Notes: generated by a model from the sequence alone, not told the origin. A stretch of DNA of 64,000 nucleotides from Anaerolineae bacterium (GCA_023151115.1 JAKLJP010000037.1:1-64000); one strand, 5' to 3'. Shown: positions 28,856-37,837, numbered from the stretch's first letter. Made by a program: numbers and translations.

Positions 28856-29211
28856 GGCGCCACTGCCGCTCCAAGTCGCTGTTGCAGGGTATAGATAGCT
28901 CGCGCTTTGAGAATATTCAGGGAGTCCACGTATTCTAGCAAGCGATCAAGTTCTGTTTGTTCGGGGGGAGACAATTTTGCCTCTCGATTCCGTTGCAGTA
29001 ATTCAGCCAAGCGTTCCTGATGAGGCGCTGATAACATGCCTTTAGCCAGTACCTGGAGTTCAGTTTCATCGAGACCAACTAATAAGTCCGGGTCTGTTGA
29101 GAAGACAGCCTGGAGATGTTGGTAATCTTCCCAACTTAACACCACCCCTGTTCGTTGCCCATTTTCCTCGACAAGATATTGAACAGGCGAAGGTATTCGT
29201 ATTCCTTCCAT
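28852..29211 (-). CDS. HNH-partner protein of unknown function
   Basis: A 119-residue protein. The N-terminus (YLVEENGQRTGVVLSWEDYQHL) resembles the Phd/YefM antitoxin start, while the C-terminal half is helical (LSAPHQERLAELLQRNREAK, PPEQTELDRLLEYVDSLNILKARA). It overlaps the HNH gene by 4 nt and starts 2 nt after the carA stop region, so it is read with carA. Such short helical proteins are regularly paired with HNH nucleases, perhaps as a regulator or antitoxin. I do not recognise a named family with certainty. Confidence 0.55.
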   Translation of the reverse strand: MEGIRIPSPVQYLVEENGQRTGVVLSWEDYQHLQAVFSTDPDLLVGLDETELQVLAKGMLSAPHQERLAELLQRNREAKLSPPEQTELDRLLEYVDSLNILKARAIYTLQQRLGAAVAP

Positions 29212-29213
29212 AG

Positions 29214-30413
29214 CTAACTCCTTTGCTCCATTAACTCCACAAATTGCCTAAAAAACCCCAGTGCATCATGCGGCCCCGGCGACGCCTCCGGATGGTACTG
29301 GATGCTAAAAATCGGCTTGCTTTTATGGCGCAGTCCTTCGATACAGCCATCATTTAGGTTGACGTGAGTCACTTCCACCTCGTCGGGCAATGAGCCAGGG
29401 GTAACGGCGAAGCCGTGGTTGTGGCTGGTGATAGAGACTCCCCCTTCCAATCCTCCAGCCTTCCAACCTTCCGGTCTGGGAGAGGTGGAAGGTTGGAAGG
29501 TTGCAATTTCTTTTACCGGCTGATTCCCGCCGCGATGCCCAAATTTGAGCTTGTGGGTGGTCCCGCCGAAGGCCAGCCCCAAAATCTGGTGGCCCAGGCA
29601 GATGCCGAAGATGGGCAGGTTACTGTCAATCAATTCGCGGGTGGCTTCGATGGCATAAGTCACGGCGGCCGGGTCGCCGGGGCCGTTGGAGAGGAAGATG
29701 CCGTCGGGTTTCATTGCTAAGACATCCTGAGCCGAGGTAGTAGCCGGTACTACCGTCACCCGGCAGCCGGCGGCGGTTAGCAGGCGCAGAATGTTGTGTT
29801 TGATGCCGAAGTCGTAGGCGACTACGTGATGCGTGATGCGTGATGCGTGATCCGGTTTACTTGTTTGCCACTCAGAAAAGACGCCTTCCTCCCAATGGTA
29901 GGGTTCGGGGCAGGTGACGGCTTTGGCCAGATCGAGGCCGTCCATGGGCGGGGCGGCACGGGCCAGGTCTACCAGGTCGGTAGGGGAGAGACTATCATCG
30001 CCGGAGAGGGCGGCCATCATCGCGCCCTGGGAGCGGATATGGCGGACCAGGGCGCGGGTGTCCACTTCGGTCAGGCCGGGTAGGTTGTGCTGGCGCAGAT
30101 AATCGGGCAGGGATTGGCTGGCCCGCCAGTTGCTCACCCGCCGGCTCACCTCGCGGACAATCAGGCCGCTGGCCCAGGGACGAGTGGCCTCCTCATCCTC
30201 CGGGTTGATGCCCACGTTACCGATGTGCGGGCAGGTCATGGTCACAATCTGGCCGTAGTAGGAAGGGTCGGTCAGGATTTCCTGATAGCCGGTCATGCTG
30301 GTATTGAACACAATTTCGCCGGTGATGGTCACGGGCGCGCCAAAAGAGTGGCCCCGGAAGATTGTCCCATCGGCCAGAGCCAGGATGGCCGGAGGATAAT
30401 GCTTGAGACTCAA
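29214..30413 (-). CDS. carA: Carbamoyl-phosphate synthase small subunit
   Basis: About 399 residues. The N-terminal domain has [21 protein letters not shown]; the class I glutamine amidotransferase domain has Cys in [17 protein letters not shown] and the His/Glu pair in [13 protein letters not shown]. It supplies ammonia from glutamine to CarB. The frame is open to 30467, but a TTG at 30413 preceded by GGAGG at 5 nt gives the length expected before LADGTIFRG, so this start is chosen. Two in-frame repeat insertions (29441-29503, 29826-29852) add about 35 residues. It is first in a run with the HNH pair. Confidence 0.95.
   Translation of the reverse strand: MSLKHYPPAILALADGTIFRGHSFGAPVTITGEIVFNTSMTGYQEILTDPSYYGQIVTMTCPHIGNVGINPEDEEATRPWASGLIVREVSRRVSNWRASQSLPDYLRQHNLPGLTEVDTRALVRHIRSQGAMMAALSGDDSLSPTDLVDLARAAPPMDGLDLAKAVTCPEPYHWEEGVFSEWQTSKPDHASRITHHVVAYDFGIKHNILRLLTAAGCRVTVVPATTSAQDVLAMKPDGIFLSNGPGDPAAVTYAIEATRELIDSNLPIFGICLGHQILGLAFGGTTHKLKFGHRGGNQPVKEIATFQPSTSPRPEGWKAGGLEGGVSITSHNHGFAVTPGSLPDEVEVTHVNLNDGCIEGLRHKSKPIFSIQYHPEASPGPHDALGFFRQFVELMEQRS
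29441..29503. repeat. Intragenic tandem hairpin in carA
   Basis: CCAGCCTTCCAACCTTCC pairs with GGAAGGTTGGAAGG (8-nt units), in frame, encoding the extra [19 protein letters not shown] peptide before SITSHNHGF in the amidotransferase domain. The same unit occurs after the second htrA gene (50905-50954). Confidence 0.8.
29826..29852. repeat. Intragenic TGATGCG heptads in carA
   Basis: GTGATGCGTGATGCGTGATG... is three to four perfect 7-nt units, in frame, encoding DHASRITHH just before the AYDFGIKHN strand that begins the amidotransferase domain. A related unit occurs upstream of ppdK (33350-33401). Confidence 0.8.
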
Positions 30414-30545
30414 TGTAACCTCCGTAAAAGGATGACAAGTAAAACGTGAAAACACCTCACGTTCCACACCTCATATCTGATAGCATACTATTAAGCCGAA
30501 TTTTTGCCAAAGAAAAGAGGTGAAAGACAATTTACATTAAACAAA

Positions 30546-30576
30546 AACGGAGACTCCAAACACTAGAGTCTCCGTT
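30546..30576. terminator. Terminator hairpin after ppdK
   Basis: AACGGAGACTC / GAGTCTCCGTT is a perfect 11-bp stem, 31 nt past the ppdK stop, with GTTTTTGT following on the minus strand. Confidence 0.85.
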
Positions 30577-30583
30577 CAATTCC

Positions 30584-30610
30584 GTAGGTCAAGTTGGCAA
30601 CTTGACCTAC
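30584..30610. repeat. Perfect palindrome over the ppdK stop codon
   Basis: GTAGGTCAAGTTG / CAACTTGACCTAC with a 1-nt centre. The ppdK stop codon lies inside one arm. Together with the following hairpin it makes a double stem at the mRNA 3' end. Confidence 0.8.
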
Positions 30611-33318
30611 TTGGCGCTGACGCCTTTTTCCTTCAAAGCGACCTGCCCGGCGGCCAGGCGGGCAATCGGCACGCGGAAGGGGGAGCAGCTCACGTAGTTG
30701 AGGCCGATTTTGTGGCAGAAGAAGACCGATTTCGGGTCGCCGCCGTGCTCGCCGCAGATACCCACTTCCAGGTCGGGGCGGGTCTGGCGGCCCAGTTTGA
30801 CGCCCATCTCCATCAGCTTGCCCACGCCGTCCTCGTCAATGCTGGCGAAGGGGTTCTCCGGCAAAATCTTGCGCTCCATGTACTCGATCAAGAAACCCTT
30901 TTCGGCGTCGTCGCGGGAGATGCCGAAGGTGGTCTGGGTCAGGTCGTTGGTGCCGTAGGAGAAGAACTGGGCATACTCGGCCATCTGGTCGGCGGTGAGC
31001 GCCGCTCGCGGAATTTCGATCATCGTGCCGAATTTGTAATCTACGGTGACACCCTGCTCGGCCATCACCTGTTTGGCCACTTCTTCCAGGGCGGTTTGCT
31101 GCACTTTCAACTCGTTGACGTGGCTGGTCAGCGGGATCATTACTTCGGGGTGGGGGTCAAAGCCTTCTTTTTTGACCTGGCAGGCGGCTTCAAAGATGGC
31201 CCGGACCTGCATTTTGGTCAACTCGGCCAGGTGAATGCCCAGGCGCACCCCGCGCAAGCCGAGCATGGGGTTGGCTTCGTGCATGCGTTCCACGGCGGCC
31301 AGCATCTCTTCTTTTTCGGCCAGGGCCTTCGGGTCTTTGCCGGTGATTTTGAGTTCGGTCACTTCGCGCAGCAGCACATCGTGGGCCGGCAGAAATTCGT
31401 GCAGCGGGGGGTCAATCAGACGGATGATGACGGGCAGGCCGGTCATAGCTTTGAACAGGCCGGCGAAATCCTCGCGCTGGTAGGGTAATAAAGTCGCTAG
31501 GGCTTCCGCCTGGGTAGCTTCGTCTTTAGCCAAAATGAGTTTTTGTACGTGGGGTAGGCGCACCGTTTCAAAGAACATGTGCTCGGTGCGGCAGAGACCG
31601 ATGCCCTGCGCCCCAAATTTGCGGGCGCGCTCGGCGTCAACCGGATAATCGGCGTTGGCCCAAACTTGCAGGCGGCGGGCTTCGTCGGCCCAAGAGAGCA
31701 GTTTGATCAGGTAGGGGTCGTTGATGTCGGGCACTTTGGTTTCGATCTTACCGGCAAAGACGTCGCCGGTGGTGCCGTCAATGGAGACCCAATCGCCCTC
31801 TTTGAGCACCCGGCCATCCACGTTCATCTGGCGTTTATTCAGGTCAATTTCCAAAGCGGCCACGCCGACCACCGCCGGCTTCCCAAACTGGCGCGCCACT
31901 AGAGCGGCGTGGCTGGTGCGGCCGCCGCGGCTGGTCAGAATACCTTTGGCGGCCAGCATACCATGCACATCGTCCGGCTTGGTTTCGGGCCGAACCATAA
32001 TCACTTCTTTGCCGTCTTCCTTGGCCCACTTTTCGGCCAGGTCGGCATCAAAGGCCACCACCCCAACCGCTGCGCCGGGGGAAACATTCAGACCGACGGC
32101 AATCTTGTTACCTTCGGCTACCGCGGCCTTTTTGGCTTCGGCGCTGAATTGGGGATGCAGGAAGAAATCAACCTGATCCGGGCTAACCCGCAGCACGGCC
32201 TGTTCTTTGGTAATCAAGCCTTCCTCGACCATATCCACCGCAATTTTCACGGCGGCCTGAGCAGTGCGTTTGCCGTCGCGGGTTTGCAGCATCCACAGCT
32301 TGCCGCGCTCGATGGTAAACTCGACATCCTGCATTTCTCTGTAGTGCTTTTCCAGACGCTCGCAGATGGCGGCAAATTCGGCGTAGGATTGGGGCATTTC
32401 GGTTTTTAATTCATCGAGGGATTTGGTGTGGCGAATACCGGCCACCACGTCTTCGCCCTGGGCGTTGGTCAGGTAGTCGCCCTCGATGTGTTTCTCGCCG
32501 GTGGAGCCGTTGCGGGTCATCGCCACGCCGGTGGCGGAGTCGTTGCCCATGTTGCCAAAGACCATCGTCACGATGTTAACGCCCGTGCCCAGATCGTGGG
32601 CAATTTTGGCGGCGTTGCGGTAATCAATGGCCCGCTTGCCGTTCCAGCTTTTGAAGACGGCCTCGGTGGCCAGGCGCATTTGCTCCATCGGGTCCTGAGG
32701 AAAGTCGCGCCCGGTTTGCTCTTTAAAGATTTCTTTAAAATTCCGGGTGACTTCTTTCCAGTCGTCGGCTTTCAAGTCGGAGTCGCTGGCGACGCCGGCT
32801 TTCTGGCGGGCTTCGGTCAGCACTTCTTCAAACGGCTCGTCGGCAATGCCCATGACCACGCTGCCAAACATCTGGATCAGACGGCGATAGGAGTCGTAGG
32901 CAAAGCGGGCGTCGCCGGTCAATTTGGCCATACCTTCGACCACTTCATCGTTCAGGCCGATGTTGAGGACGGTGTCCATCATGCCGGGCATGGAGAATTT
33001 GGCCCCGGAGCGGCAGGAGACCAGCAGCGGGTTATTGGGATCGCCAAATTTTTTGCCGGTTTTCTTTTCGACTTCTTTGAGGGCCTCTAGCTGCTGTTCC
33101 CACATGCCGGGCGGAAACTTTTCACCGGCGGCCAGGTAGGCGTTGCAGGCTTCGGTGGTCACGGTGAAACCAGGGGGGACGGGCACGCCGGCGCGGGTCA
33201 TATCGGCCAGGTTAGCGCCCTTGCCCCCCAGCAAGCCGCGCACTTTATCCCAATCGCCGCCGACATGTTTTTCGGCCTCTTCGACTTCATCGAATAAATA
33301 AACCCATTTGTAACTCAT
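30607..33318 (-). CDS. ppdK: Pyruvate, phosphate dikinase
   Basis: A 903-residue enzyme interconverting pyruvate + ATP + Pi and PEP + AMP + PPi. The N-terminal ATP-grasp half begins LLGGKGANLADMTRAGVPVPPGFT-like; the central swivelling phosphohistidine domain has GGRTSHAALVARQFGKPAVVG with His470; the C-terminal TIM barrel has the PEP/pyruvate site including RTEHMFFE, GIHLAELTK and VGICGEHGGDP. The length is normal for bacterial PPDK. ATG with GGAGG at 9 nt. It is a single-gene unit with its own terminator. A heptad array lies in the leader (33350-33401). Confidence 0.97.
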   Translation of the reverse strand: MSYKWVYLFDEVEEAEKHVGGDWDKVRGLLGGKGANLADMTRAGVPVPPGFTVTTEACNAYLAAGEKFPPGMWEQQLEALKEVEKKTGKKFGDPNNPLLVSCRSGAKFSMPGMMDTVLNIGLNDEVVEGMAKLTGDARFAYDSYRRLIQMFGSVVMGIADEPFEEVLTEARQKAGVASDSDLKADDWKEVTRNFKEIFKEQTGRDFPQDPMEQMRLATEAVFKSWNGKRAIDYRNAAKIAHDLGTGVNIVTMVFGNMGNDSATGVAMTRNGSTGEKHIEGDYLTNAQGEDVVAGIRHTKSLDELKTEMPQSYAEFAAICERLEKHYREMQDVEFTIERGKLWMLQTRDGKRTAQAAVKIAVDMVEEGLITKEQAVLRVSPDQVDFFLHPQFSAEAKKAAVAEGNKIAVGLNVSPGAAVGVVAFDADLAEKWAKEDGKEVIMVRPETKPDDVHGMLAAKGILTSRGGRTSHAALVARQFGKPAVVGVAALEIDLNKRQMNVDGRVLKEGDWVSIDGTTGDVFAGKIETKVPDINDPYLIKLLSWADEARRLQVWANADYPVDAERARKFGAQGIGLCRTEHMFFETVRLPHVQKLILAKDEATQAEALATLLPYQREDFAGLFKAMTGLPVIIRLIDPPLHEFLPAHDVLLREVTELKITGKDPKALAEKEEMLAAVERMHEANPMLGLRGVRLGIHLAELTKMQVRAIFEAACQVKKEGFDPHPEVMIPLTSHVNELKVQQTALEEVAKQVMAEQGVTVDYKFGTMIEIPRAALTADQMAEYAQFFSYGTNDLTQTTFGISRDDAEKGFLIEYMERKILPENPFASIDEDGVGKLMEMGVKLGRQTRPDLEVGICGEHGGDPKSVFFCHKIGLNYVSCSPFRVPIARLAAGQVALKEKGVSAK

Positions 33319-33349
33319 GTGTTAATCCTCCAAAAGATTAGGGTGAACG

Positions 33350-33401
33350 AGATGCGTGATGCGCAGGATTTTCAGATGTAATTCGTGGGCATCACGCATG
33401 A
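33350..33401. repeat. GATGCGT heptad hairpin in the ppdK leader
   Basis: GATGCGTGATGCG pairs with CATCACGCAT about 25 nt away. It lies 32 nt upstream of the ppdK start and uses the same unit as the intragenic carA array. Confidence 0.65.
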
Positions 33402-33467
33402 CATAAATTAATTTTAAAATTCTGCTGAATGCGAGCAGCGTAATTACACGGGATGATAAGATAGAAA

Positions 33468-33489
33468 AACCTCCGCCTGAGGGGAGGTT
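33468..33489 (-). terminator. Terminator after the double SnoaL-like gene
   Basis: AACCTCC...GGAGGTT stem followed on the minus strand by TTTTTC. It lies 120 nt past the stop of the gene at 33609, so it most simply ends that transcript; attenuation of ppdK is a weaker alternative. Confidence 0.6.
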
Positions 33490-33608
33490 GGGACAGCGTT
33501 GGCCCTGAATTATGAATAACCTGCTGTTCGAACAAAAATTTTTTATCGCCGACAGGTTAATGAAAAAAACCGGAGCGTATTATACGCCTGTGGGGGGATT
33601 TTAGCCAA

Positions 33609-34502
33609 TTATTTAGGGTGAGAACGGTTCGATTGTAAAAATCCCACCGTTTTCTCTACCACCTGCGCACTACGGCTGGTATCGAAATAAGTGCGCCAGT
33701 AGCGCAGTTTTCCCTGGGCAATCTCAAAAAAAGCAAAGTCATGGTCTTTGCCGCGCCGGCCGGTATCGGGGTTGGTGCAGGCAAAGGTTTGTTCGCAGAC
33801 GCCGAAATGGGGCTGGCTGGGGTCGAGGATGAGACGCTGCGGGGTGACGCAGGTATCGGTGTAATTGGCAAAATAGACCCGCGCCCCGGCTTCGATGGCG
33901 GCTCGTCCGACCACATAATCCCAGGGAGGTTGGACAATCATTTCGTCGTGAATGGTTGCGTTGAGTTGGGCCAGGTCATGCCTGGTCCAGGCTTGAGCGT
34001 AGCTCTGGATAATTTGCTGCACCTGCGCTGGTGACGGTGGCGGGCCGGGGTTGGGGCAAGGCGACCAACCTTCGCTGGGCAGAGGATCATCGAAACCGGA
34101 CAAGGTACGCCGTCGGACCGGGTCAAGATAGGTTCGCCAGCGATAGATAAGCCCTTCCTGGTCAAAATCAAGCATGGCGCCGCCCAGAATTTCCTGACAA
34201 TCTTTTTCACCGGACCGAGCGTAGCGGCCAATCCATTCGACAGCGGCGACTCGCTGCGCCGGGTCAATCAGCAAGCGGCGCAAATGAAGGTAGAGCGATT
34301 GAACCTCCGCCAGGCGAGTCTCTAAAACGGCTCGCGCCTCCCGGCGGCTTTGGCCGTGGAGAGCCGGCCAGATAAATTCGACTTCTGGATGGAGGGTGCC
34401 AGCAATTGCTGCAACATCCCTGGCTTGCCAGGCAGCCAGATGCTGCTGCACCAAACTCTCGATAGGGGGGTGATCAAGGTTGAAGACTCGTGGTTCTTCC
34501 AT
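33609..34502 (-). CDS. Protein with two SnoaL/NTF2-like domains
   Basis: A 297-residue protein with two tandem NTF2-fold domains. The first (about 10-145) has VQQHLAAWQARDVAAIAGTL, HPEVEFIWPALHG and a strand-rich end. The second (about 160-285) has IIQSYAQAWTRHDLAQLNAT, DEMIVQPPWDYVVGRAAIEAG and HDFAFFEIAQGKLRYWRTYF. Such domains bind small hydrophobic ligands or act as isomerases or cyclases; no specific catalytic set can be claimed. It is divergent from the MNT/HEPN pair with only 45 nt between start codons. Confidence 0.75.
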   Translation of the reverse strand: MEEPRVFNLDHPPIESLVQQHLAAWQARDVAAIAGTLHPEVEFIWPALHGQSRREARAVLETRLAEVQSLYLHLRRLLIDPAQRVAAVEWIGRYARSGEKDCQEILGGAMLDFDQEGLIYRWRTYLDPVRRRTLSGFDDPLPSEGWSPCPNPGPPPSPAQVQQIIQSYAQAWTRHDLAQLNATIHDEMIVQPPWDYVVGRAAIEAGARVYFANYTDTCVTPQRLILDPSQPHFGVCEQTFACTNPDTGRRGKDHDFAFFEIAQGKLRYWRTYFDTSRSAQVVEKTVGFLQSNRSHPK

Positions 34503-34511
34503 TTTGGCTAC

Positions 34512-34540
34512 TTGGTATATACGGTTATAAAGAATATAAT
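34512..34540 (+). promoter_or_regulatory. Strong promoter of the MNT/HEPN pair
   Basis: TTGGTA (34512-34517) and TATAAT (34535-34540) with a 17-nt spacer. The expected start site falls at or next to the ATG at 34548, so the transcript would be leaderless or nearly so. Confidence 0.65.
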
Positions 34541-34547
34541 AAGGAGT

Positions 34548-34901
34548 ATGAATATTGAAAGATACAAGAAATTAACGGCGGCCCTGGAGCGCATTATGCA
34601 TGTGCTGACTACGCAATACCACCCGGAAAAAGTGATCCTTTTTGGCTCGATGGCGGAGGGTACGGTTGGCGAGTGGAGTGATATTGATCTGGTTATTATT
34701 AAGGATACATCGCTCCCGTTTCTACAACGGTTAGAAGAAGTGGCCTTACTTTGTTTTGCCGCTGAAGGTGTGGATTATCTGGTTTATACGCCTGATGAGT
34801 TTGCCCAGATGATTGCTGAGAAAAACCCCTTTGTTATTAAAGAAATTGTCGAAAAGGGAAAAGTATTGTATGAGCGACACATTACCGAAGCAGTGGCTTG
34901 A
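34548..34901 (+). CDS. MNT-type nucleotidyltransferase, antitoxin
   Basis: A 117-residue minimal nucleotidyltransferase: VILFGSMAEGTVGEWSDIDLVII carries the GSxxxG...SDIDL metal-binding motif. It is the antitoxin of MNT/HEPN pairs, in some of which it modifies the HEPN toxin by AMPylation; that activity is family knowledge. The open frame runs further upstream, but the ATG at 34548 (MNIERYKKL) gives the normal family length and has AAGGAG directly ahead. Its 3' end overlaps the HEPN gene by 32 nt. Confidence 0.85.
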   Translation: MNIERYKKLTAALERIMHVLTTQYHPEKVILFGSMAEGTVGEWSDIDLVIIKDTSLPFLQRLEEVALLCFAAEGVDYLVYTPDEFAQMIAEKNPFVIKEIVEKGKVLYERHITEAVA

Positions 34902-35265
34902 GATAGCTACCGAGGATTTGACGGTAGCCCATTTGGTATTTGCCGAAGAACACCTCGCTCATGCCTGTTTTTTGTCACAACAGAGTATCGAGAAATCGCT
35001 TAAAGCCTATCTTATTGCCAGAGCCAATTCGTATCCCCGTACCCACAATTTGGTGATACTACTCAATCAGTGTGAGGCTCTTGAGCCAAATTTTTCTCAA
35101 TTTCGTACTGAGTGTACTGTAGTTGATCAATACTATGTGCCTACCCGTTACCCTGATGGTATTCCTGGAGGTTTGCCAACGGGACTACCCACCCAGCAAC
35201 AAGCTCAAAGAGCTATCACCGCGGCCGAAACCCTCCTGCAATTTGTCACTACTCAGTTATCTTAA
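34870..35265 (+). CDS. HEPN-domain toxin
   Basis: A 131-residue four-helix HEPN protein. The first helix WLEIATEDLTVAHLVF and the core LSQQSIEKSLKAYLIARAN are typical, followed by the RxxxxH-type RNase signature (ARANSYPRTHNLVILL). The C-terminal helix is AQRAITAAETLLQFV. HEPN partners in such pairs are metal-independent RNases. The ATG at 34870 is chosen because it starts at the conserved helix; the gene overlaps the antitoxin gene by 32 nt in another frame. It follows the order MNT then HEPN. Confidence 0.83.
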   Translation: MSDTLPKQWLEIATEDLTVAHLVFAEEHLAHACFLSQQSIEKSLKAYLIARANSYPRTHNLVILLNQCEALEPNFSQFRTECTVVDQYYVPTRYPDGIPGGLPTGLPTQQQAQRAITAAETLLQFVTTQLS

Positions 35266-35275
35266 AGCCCCTGCT

Positions 35276-36334
35276 TTAGCCCACCAAGACCCAGCGCATC
35301 GCGTCGAAAGCGATTCTGAGATTGGATGAAGTTTCGCCGGTCAAGTCGCTGAGACGCACTGAACCACGCCCCGGCTCGAAGCGATAAGTGCCCAGGCTGA
35401 CCCACTGGTTATCAAATTTGCCCTGGTTGATGGCGATTTCGGCCTGGCCGTCAGCGTGGGTAATCCGGTAGCGGGCATTGCTGGTTGGCGGGTTTTGATC
35501 GGGGATAAAGGCGGAAACCTGCCACTGCCCGGCCTGCGGGAGAAACGGCTGCCACTCGCCCCAATTGCGCTCCTGCGCCGCCGAGACGTGGGTCCAGATG
35601 GTTGAACTAAACGCGCCGGCGGGGGCGCTGTACCAATCGTCGGTGCGGGCGCGGCGGAAACGGCCCATGGCCGGGTCGGTGCGCTGGGAGTCGACAATGA
35701 CTTGCACGCGAGGCGACGGCGGCGGTGCGGAGGGTGTTTGGACCACCGGCTGGGGTTGGACCGGTTGAGCCGGAACCGCCGGTTGGGGCAGCGTGCCGGG
35801 ACGATGGCTTTTGATAAAGTCGGTTGGATAGTAGTAGTTGGCCAATACCTGGTTGCGGTCTTTGACCATGGGCGTCCAGTTGCCGGCGGATAGGTTATTC
35901 TTGCGGATCTCAAAATGAAGATGGGCCACGTACACATTATTGGCCCCTTTACCGATGGTACCAATCTGCTGGCCGCGTGTCACCTTTTGCCCATTGCTGA
36001 CCATAATTTGGTTGAGATGGGCATATTGCGACCAGACGCGACTTCCATCGGGCAGGGCGTGTTCAATCAAGACAATATTACCCCAACTTTTGGGGTTGTA
36101 ATCGGCCCAAATCACTTTGCCGTTGGAAATGGCATAGACCGGCGCGCCCAAATCGCTATCCCCGCCGGTCCGAGCATTCCAATCCTCGCCAGGATGCCAG
36201 GTCCCCCCCTGGTTTCTGAAGTATTCCTCATCCACCAGACCCGCAGCTACGTAATAGCCCTGACCATCCGGCTTGCCCACCGGAAAATCAAAACCATCGG
36301 AAATGGGAACGCCATCGGCTGTTTCTTGAGTCAT
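35276..36334 (-). CDS. M23 peptidase with golvesin-like C-terminal domain
   Basis: A 352-residue protein. Residues about 20-165 form a LytM/M23 domain with zinc-binding HPGEDWN (His and Asp) and VAHLHFEIRKN (HxH), expected to cut peptide crosslinks or act as an amidase activator. A Pro/Gln-rich linker (about 180-205) leads to a C-terminal beta-sandwich (VIVDSQRTDPAMGRF... RIAFDAMRWVLVG) of the golvesin/xanthan-lyase-CBM type. No signal peptide is seen at the annotated ATG, which is odd for an M23 enzyme: export may be non-classical, or the real start is missed. It is convergent with the HEPN gene, 10 nt apart. Confidence 0.8.
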   Translation of the reverse strand: MTQETADGVPISDGFDFPVGKPDGQGYYVAAGLVDEEYFRNQGGTWHPGEDWNARTGGDSDLGAPVYAISNGKVIWADYNPKSWGNIVLIEHALPDGSRVWSQYAHLNQIMVSNGQKVTRGQQIGTIGKGANNVYVAHLHFEIRKNNLSAGNWTPMVKDRNQVLANYYYPTDFIKSHRPGTLPQPAVPAQPVQPQPVVQTPSAPPPSPRVQVIVDSQRTDPAMGRFRRARTDDWYSAPAGAFSSTIWTHVSAAQERNWGEWQPFLPQAGQWQVSAFIPDQNPPTSNARYRITHADGQAEIAINQGKFDNQWVSLGTYRFEPGRGSVRLSDLTGETSSNLRIAFDAMRWVLVG

Positions 36335-36354
36335 TACGCCCTCCCTGGGAAGAA

Positions 36355-36420
36355 GTAGACAGTAGACGGTAAACAGGGCAATAGGCTCTGCAACCTTGCT
36401 ACCTGCTACCTGTTACTTAA
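36355..36420. repeat. Heptad array hairpin (GTAGACA / CTACCTG units)
   Basis: GTAGACAGTAGACGGTAAACA and CTACCTGCTACCTGTTAC form two arms with 7-nt periodicity, between the M23 and EamA genes. Confidence 0.7.
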
Positions 36421-36460
36421 ATTTTAACATAAGGTTATAATAGCGTCAACCAATTGTTGA

Positions 36461-37348
36461 CTATCGTTTGCCCCGCAGTTGTACCACCAGAATTCCTACG
36501 CCAGCCAGAGCCAGCCCGATAAGCTCGCGCCCGGTGATCGTCTCGCCCAGAAACAGCCAGGCCAAAAATGGAATTTGTAGCAGCATGGCATTGTTAATCA
36601 GGCTGGACTCCATCGCCGAAAGGGTGCGGAGGGTGAGATTCCACAGGGTGAAGGCAAAAGCGGTATTGACCAGGGCTAACCAACCGATAATAACCCAATT
36701 CGACAGACTGAGCGCGGGCCAGCCCTGGGTAACGATACCGGCTGTCAGCAGAGCCAAACTGCCCACACCCATGCTGACCAGGGTGACAATCAGGGGGGAT
36801 ACGTGCCCGGCGCGATTGACGAATCGCCCCAGAACAGCCGAGCCAGCGTTAGCCAGAACGCCTATGCCGACGACGGCCAACCCCAAAATTTGGCCGGGGG
36901 GAACAGCAGCCGGGTAAAAATAAAGCGCAGCCCCCGCCAGCGACAGCCCCCCACCCAGCCACTGCCATCGAGTGGGCGACTCGGCCAGGAAAAAGAGGCC
37001 CAACAGGGGCACAATGATATTGGTAAAGCTAAGCAGCAAATTGACCGTCACCGCCGGCAAATAGGCCAGGCCCACAAACTGCGCACCCTGGGTAACGCTG
37101 TAAAACAGCAGGCCCAGGCCGATCAGCCGCAGCCAACCCCGGCCTGATAGCTTTCGCAGCGTGGCCAGGTGCGCCGGACGCCAGGCAAACGGCAACAGGC
37201 ACAGAAAGGCCAGGCTGTAACGCAGCCCGGCAAAAGTCAGGGCCGGAATGTCGGCCAGGCCGAGTTTGATCAAAACCCATGAGGTGGACCAGAGAAAGGT
37301 AACAAACAGGGCTTGTAAAACCGCCTTGAAATGAGGAGAAACGTTCAT
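36461..37348 (-). CDS. EamA/DMT-family transporter
   Basis: A 295-residue inner-membrane protein with ten hydrophobic segments in two EamA repeats; the landmark STSWVLIKLGLADIPAL and the later NTAFAFTLWNLTLRTL are typical of the drug/metabolite transporter superfamily. Members export amino acids, nucleosides or small metabolites; the substrate is not predictable. ATG start. No operon partner is evident; upstream lies a palindromic repeat and a gene-poor stretch. Confidence 0.85.
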   Translation of the reverse strand: MNVSPHFKAVLQALFVTFLWSTSWVLIKLGLADIPALTFAGLRYSLAFLCLLPFAWRPAHLATLRKLSGRGWLRLIGLGLLFYSVTQGAQFVGLAYLPAVTVNLLLSFTNIIVPLLGLFFLAESPTRWQWLGGGLSLAGAALYFYPAAVPPGQILGLAVVGIGVLANAGSAVLGRFVNRAGHVSPLIVTLVSMGVGSLALLTAGIVTQGWPALSLSNWVIIGWLALVNTAFAFTLWNLTLRTLSAMESSLINNAMLLQIPFLAWLFLGETITGRELIGLALAGVGILVVQLRGKR

Positions 37349-37377
37349 AGCAGCACCTCCGGGCTGTAACTGCCCAG

Positions 37378-37466
37378 CATGTCATTTCGACCCGCGAGGC
37401 GGGGAGAAATCCTTGATGCCTATGCGGCGTTTCAGAGATTTCTCGACCTATGACCTCGAAATGACA
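37378..37466. repeat. Dispersed palindrome, GTCATTTCGA type
   Basis: CATGTCATTTCGA... / TCGAAATGACA with inner GAGAAATC / GATTTCTC arms, the same layout as 1747-1846. Confidence 0.8.
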
Positions 37467-37837
37467 GCGGGACATAAAAAAGAGATAGGGACGCGAAAAC
37501 GCGCCAACCTACCTCCTCCAGCATTTTTTGCCTTGAGATGCCTGCCGCCCTGCGGCGGTTTGACGTATCGCTCGGACCAGCCCCGACGACCCGCCGGCGG
37601 AACCCTAGCCACCCCCTAGGTTGAACTGGAAATATTGTAACCTGATCGGGGGTCGAGGTCAACTACAACAAATTGCTGACGATTTAGTTTTCCCTCATCT
37701 GATTCTTTTTTACTCAAAACTCTCCCCCCACCCTAAACCGCTCGATCACCACAAACCCCATCGCGCAGACCAGCATCAGCAGTAGCGCTCGGACTAGACC
37801 CAACGACGCGGTGATTTAGTAGTCAATGTGAAGGGGT
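37467..37837. other. Gene-poor stretch with a gene remnant
   Basis: No intact gene. It holds GC-rich low-complexity sequence around 37540-37620 and the remnant described at 37724-37815. Nothing else is recognised. Confidence 0.5.
37724..37815 (-). pseudogene. C-terminal remnant of a membrane protein
   Basis: On the minus strand an ATC ACC GCG ... frame reads ITASLGLVRALLLMLVCAMG then FVVIERFRVGGEF and a stop: one transmembrane helix and a basic tail, as at the end of a transporter subunit. A stop codon lies directly before it, and no start codon or upstream coding sequence is seen. It looks like a leftover of a deleted gene. Confidence 0.4.

Noticed and set aside
30712..33090. Several plus-strand frames opposite ppdK (up to 258 codons)
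   Set aside because: Phe/His/Gly-rich shadows of a highly conserved gene; no start signals or domains.
33319..33608. T-box or riboswitch in the ppdK leader
   Set aside because: No T-box antiterminator sequence or specifier-loop pattern is seen, and the hairpin at 33468-33489 is simply explained as the terminator of the upstream gene.
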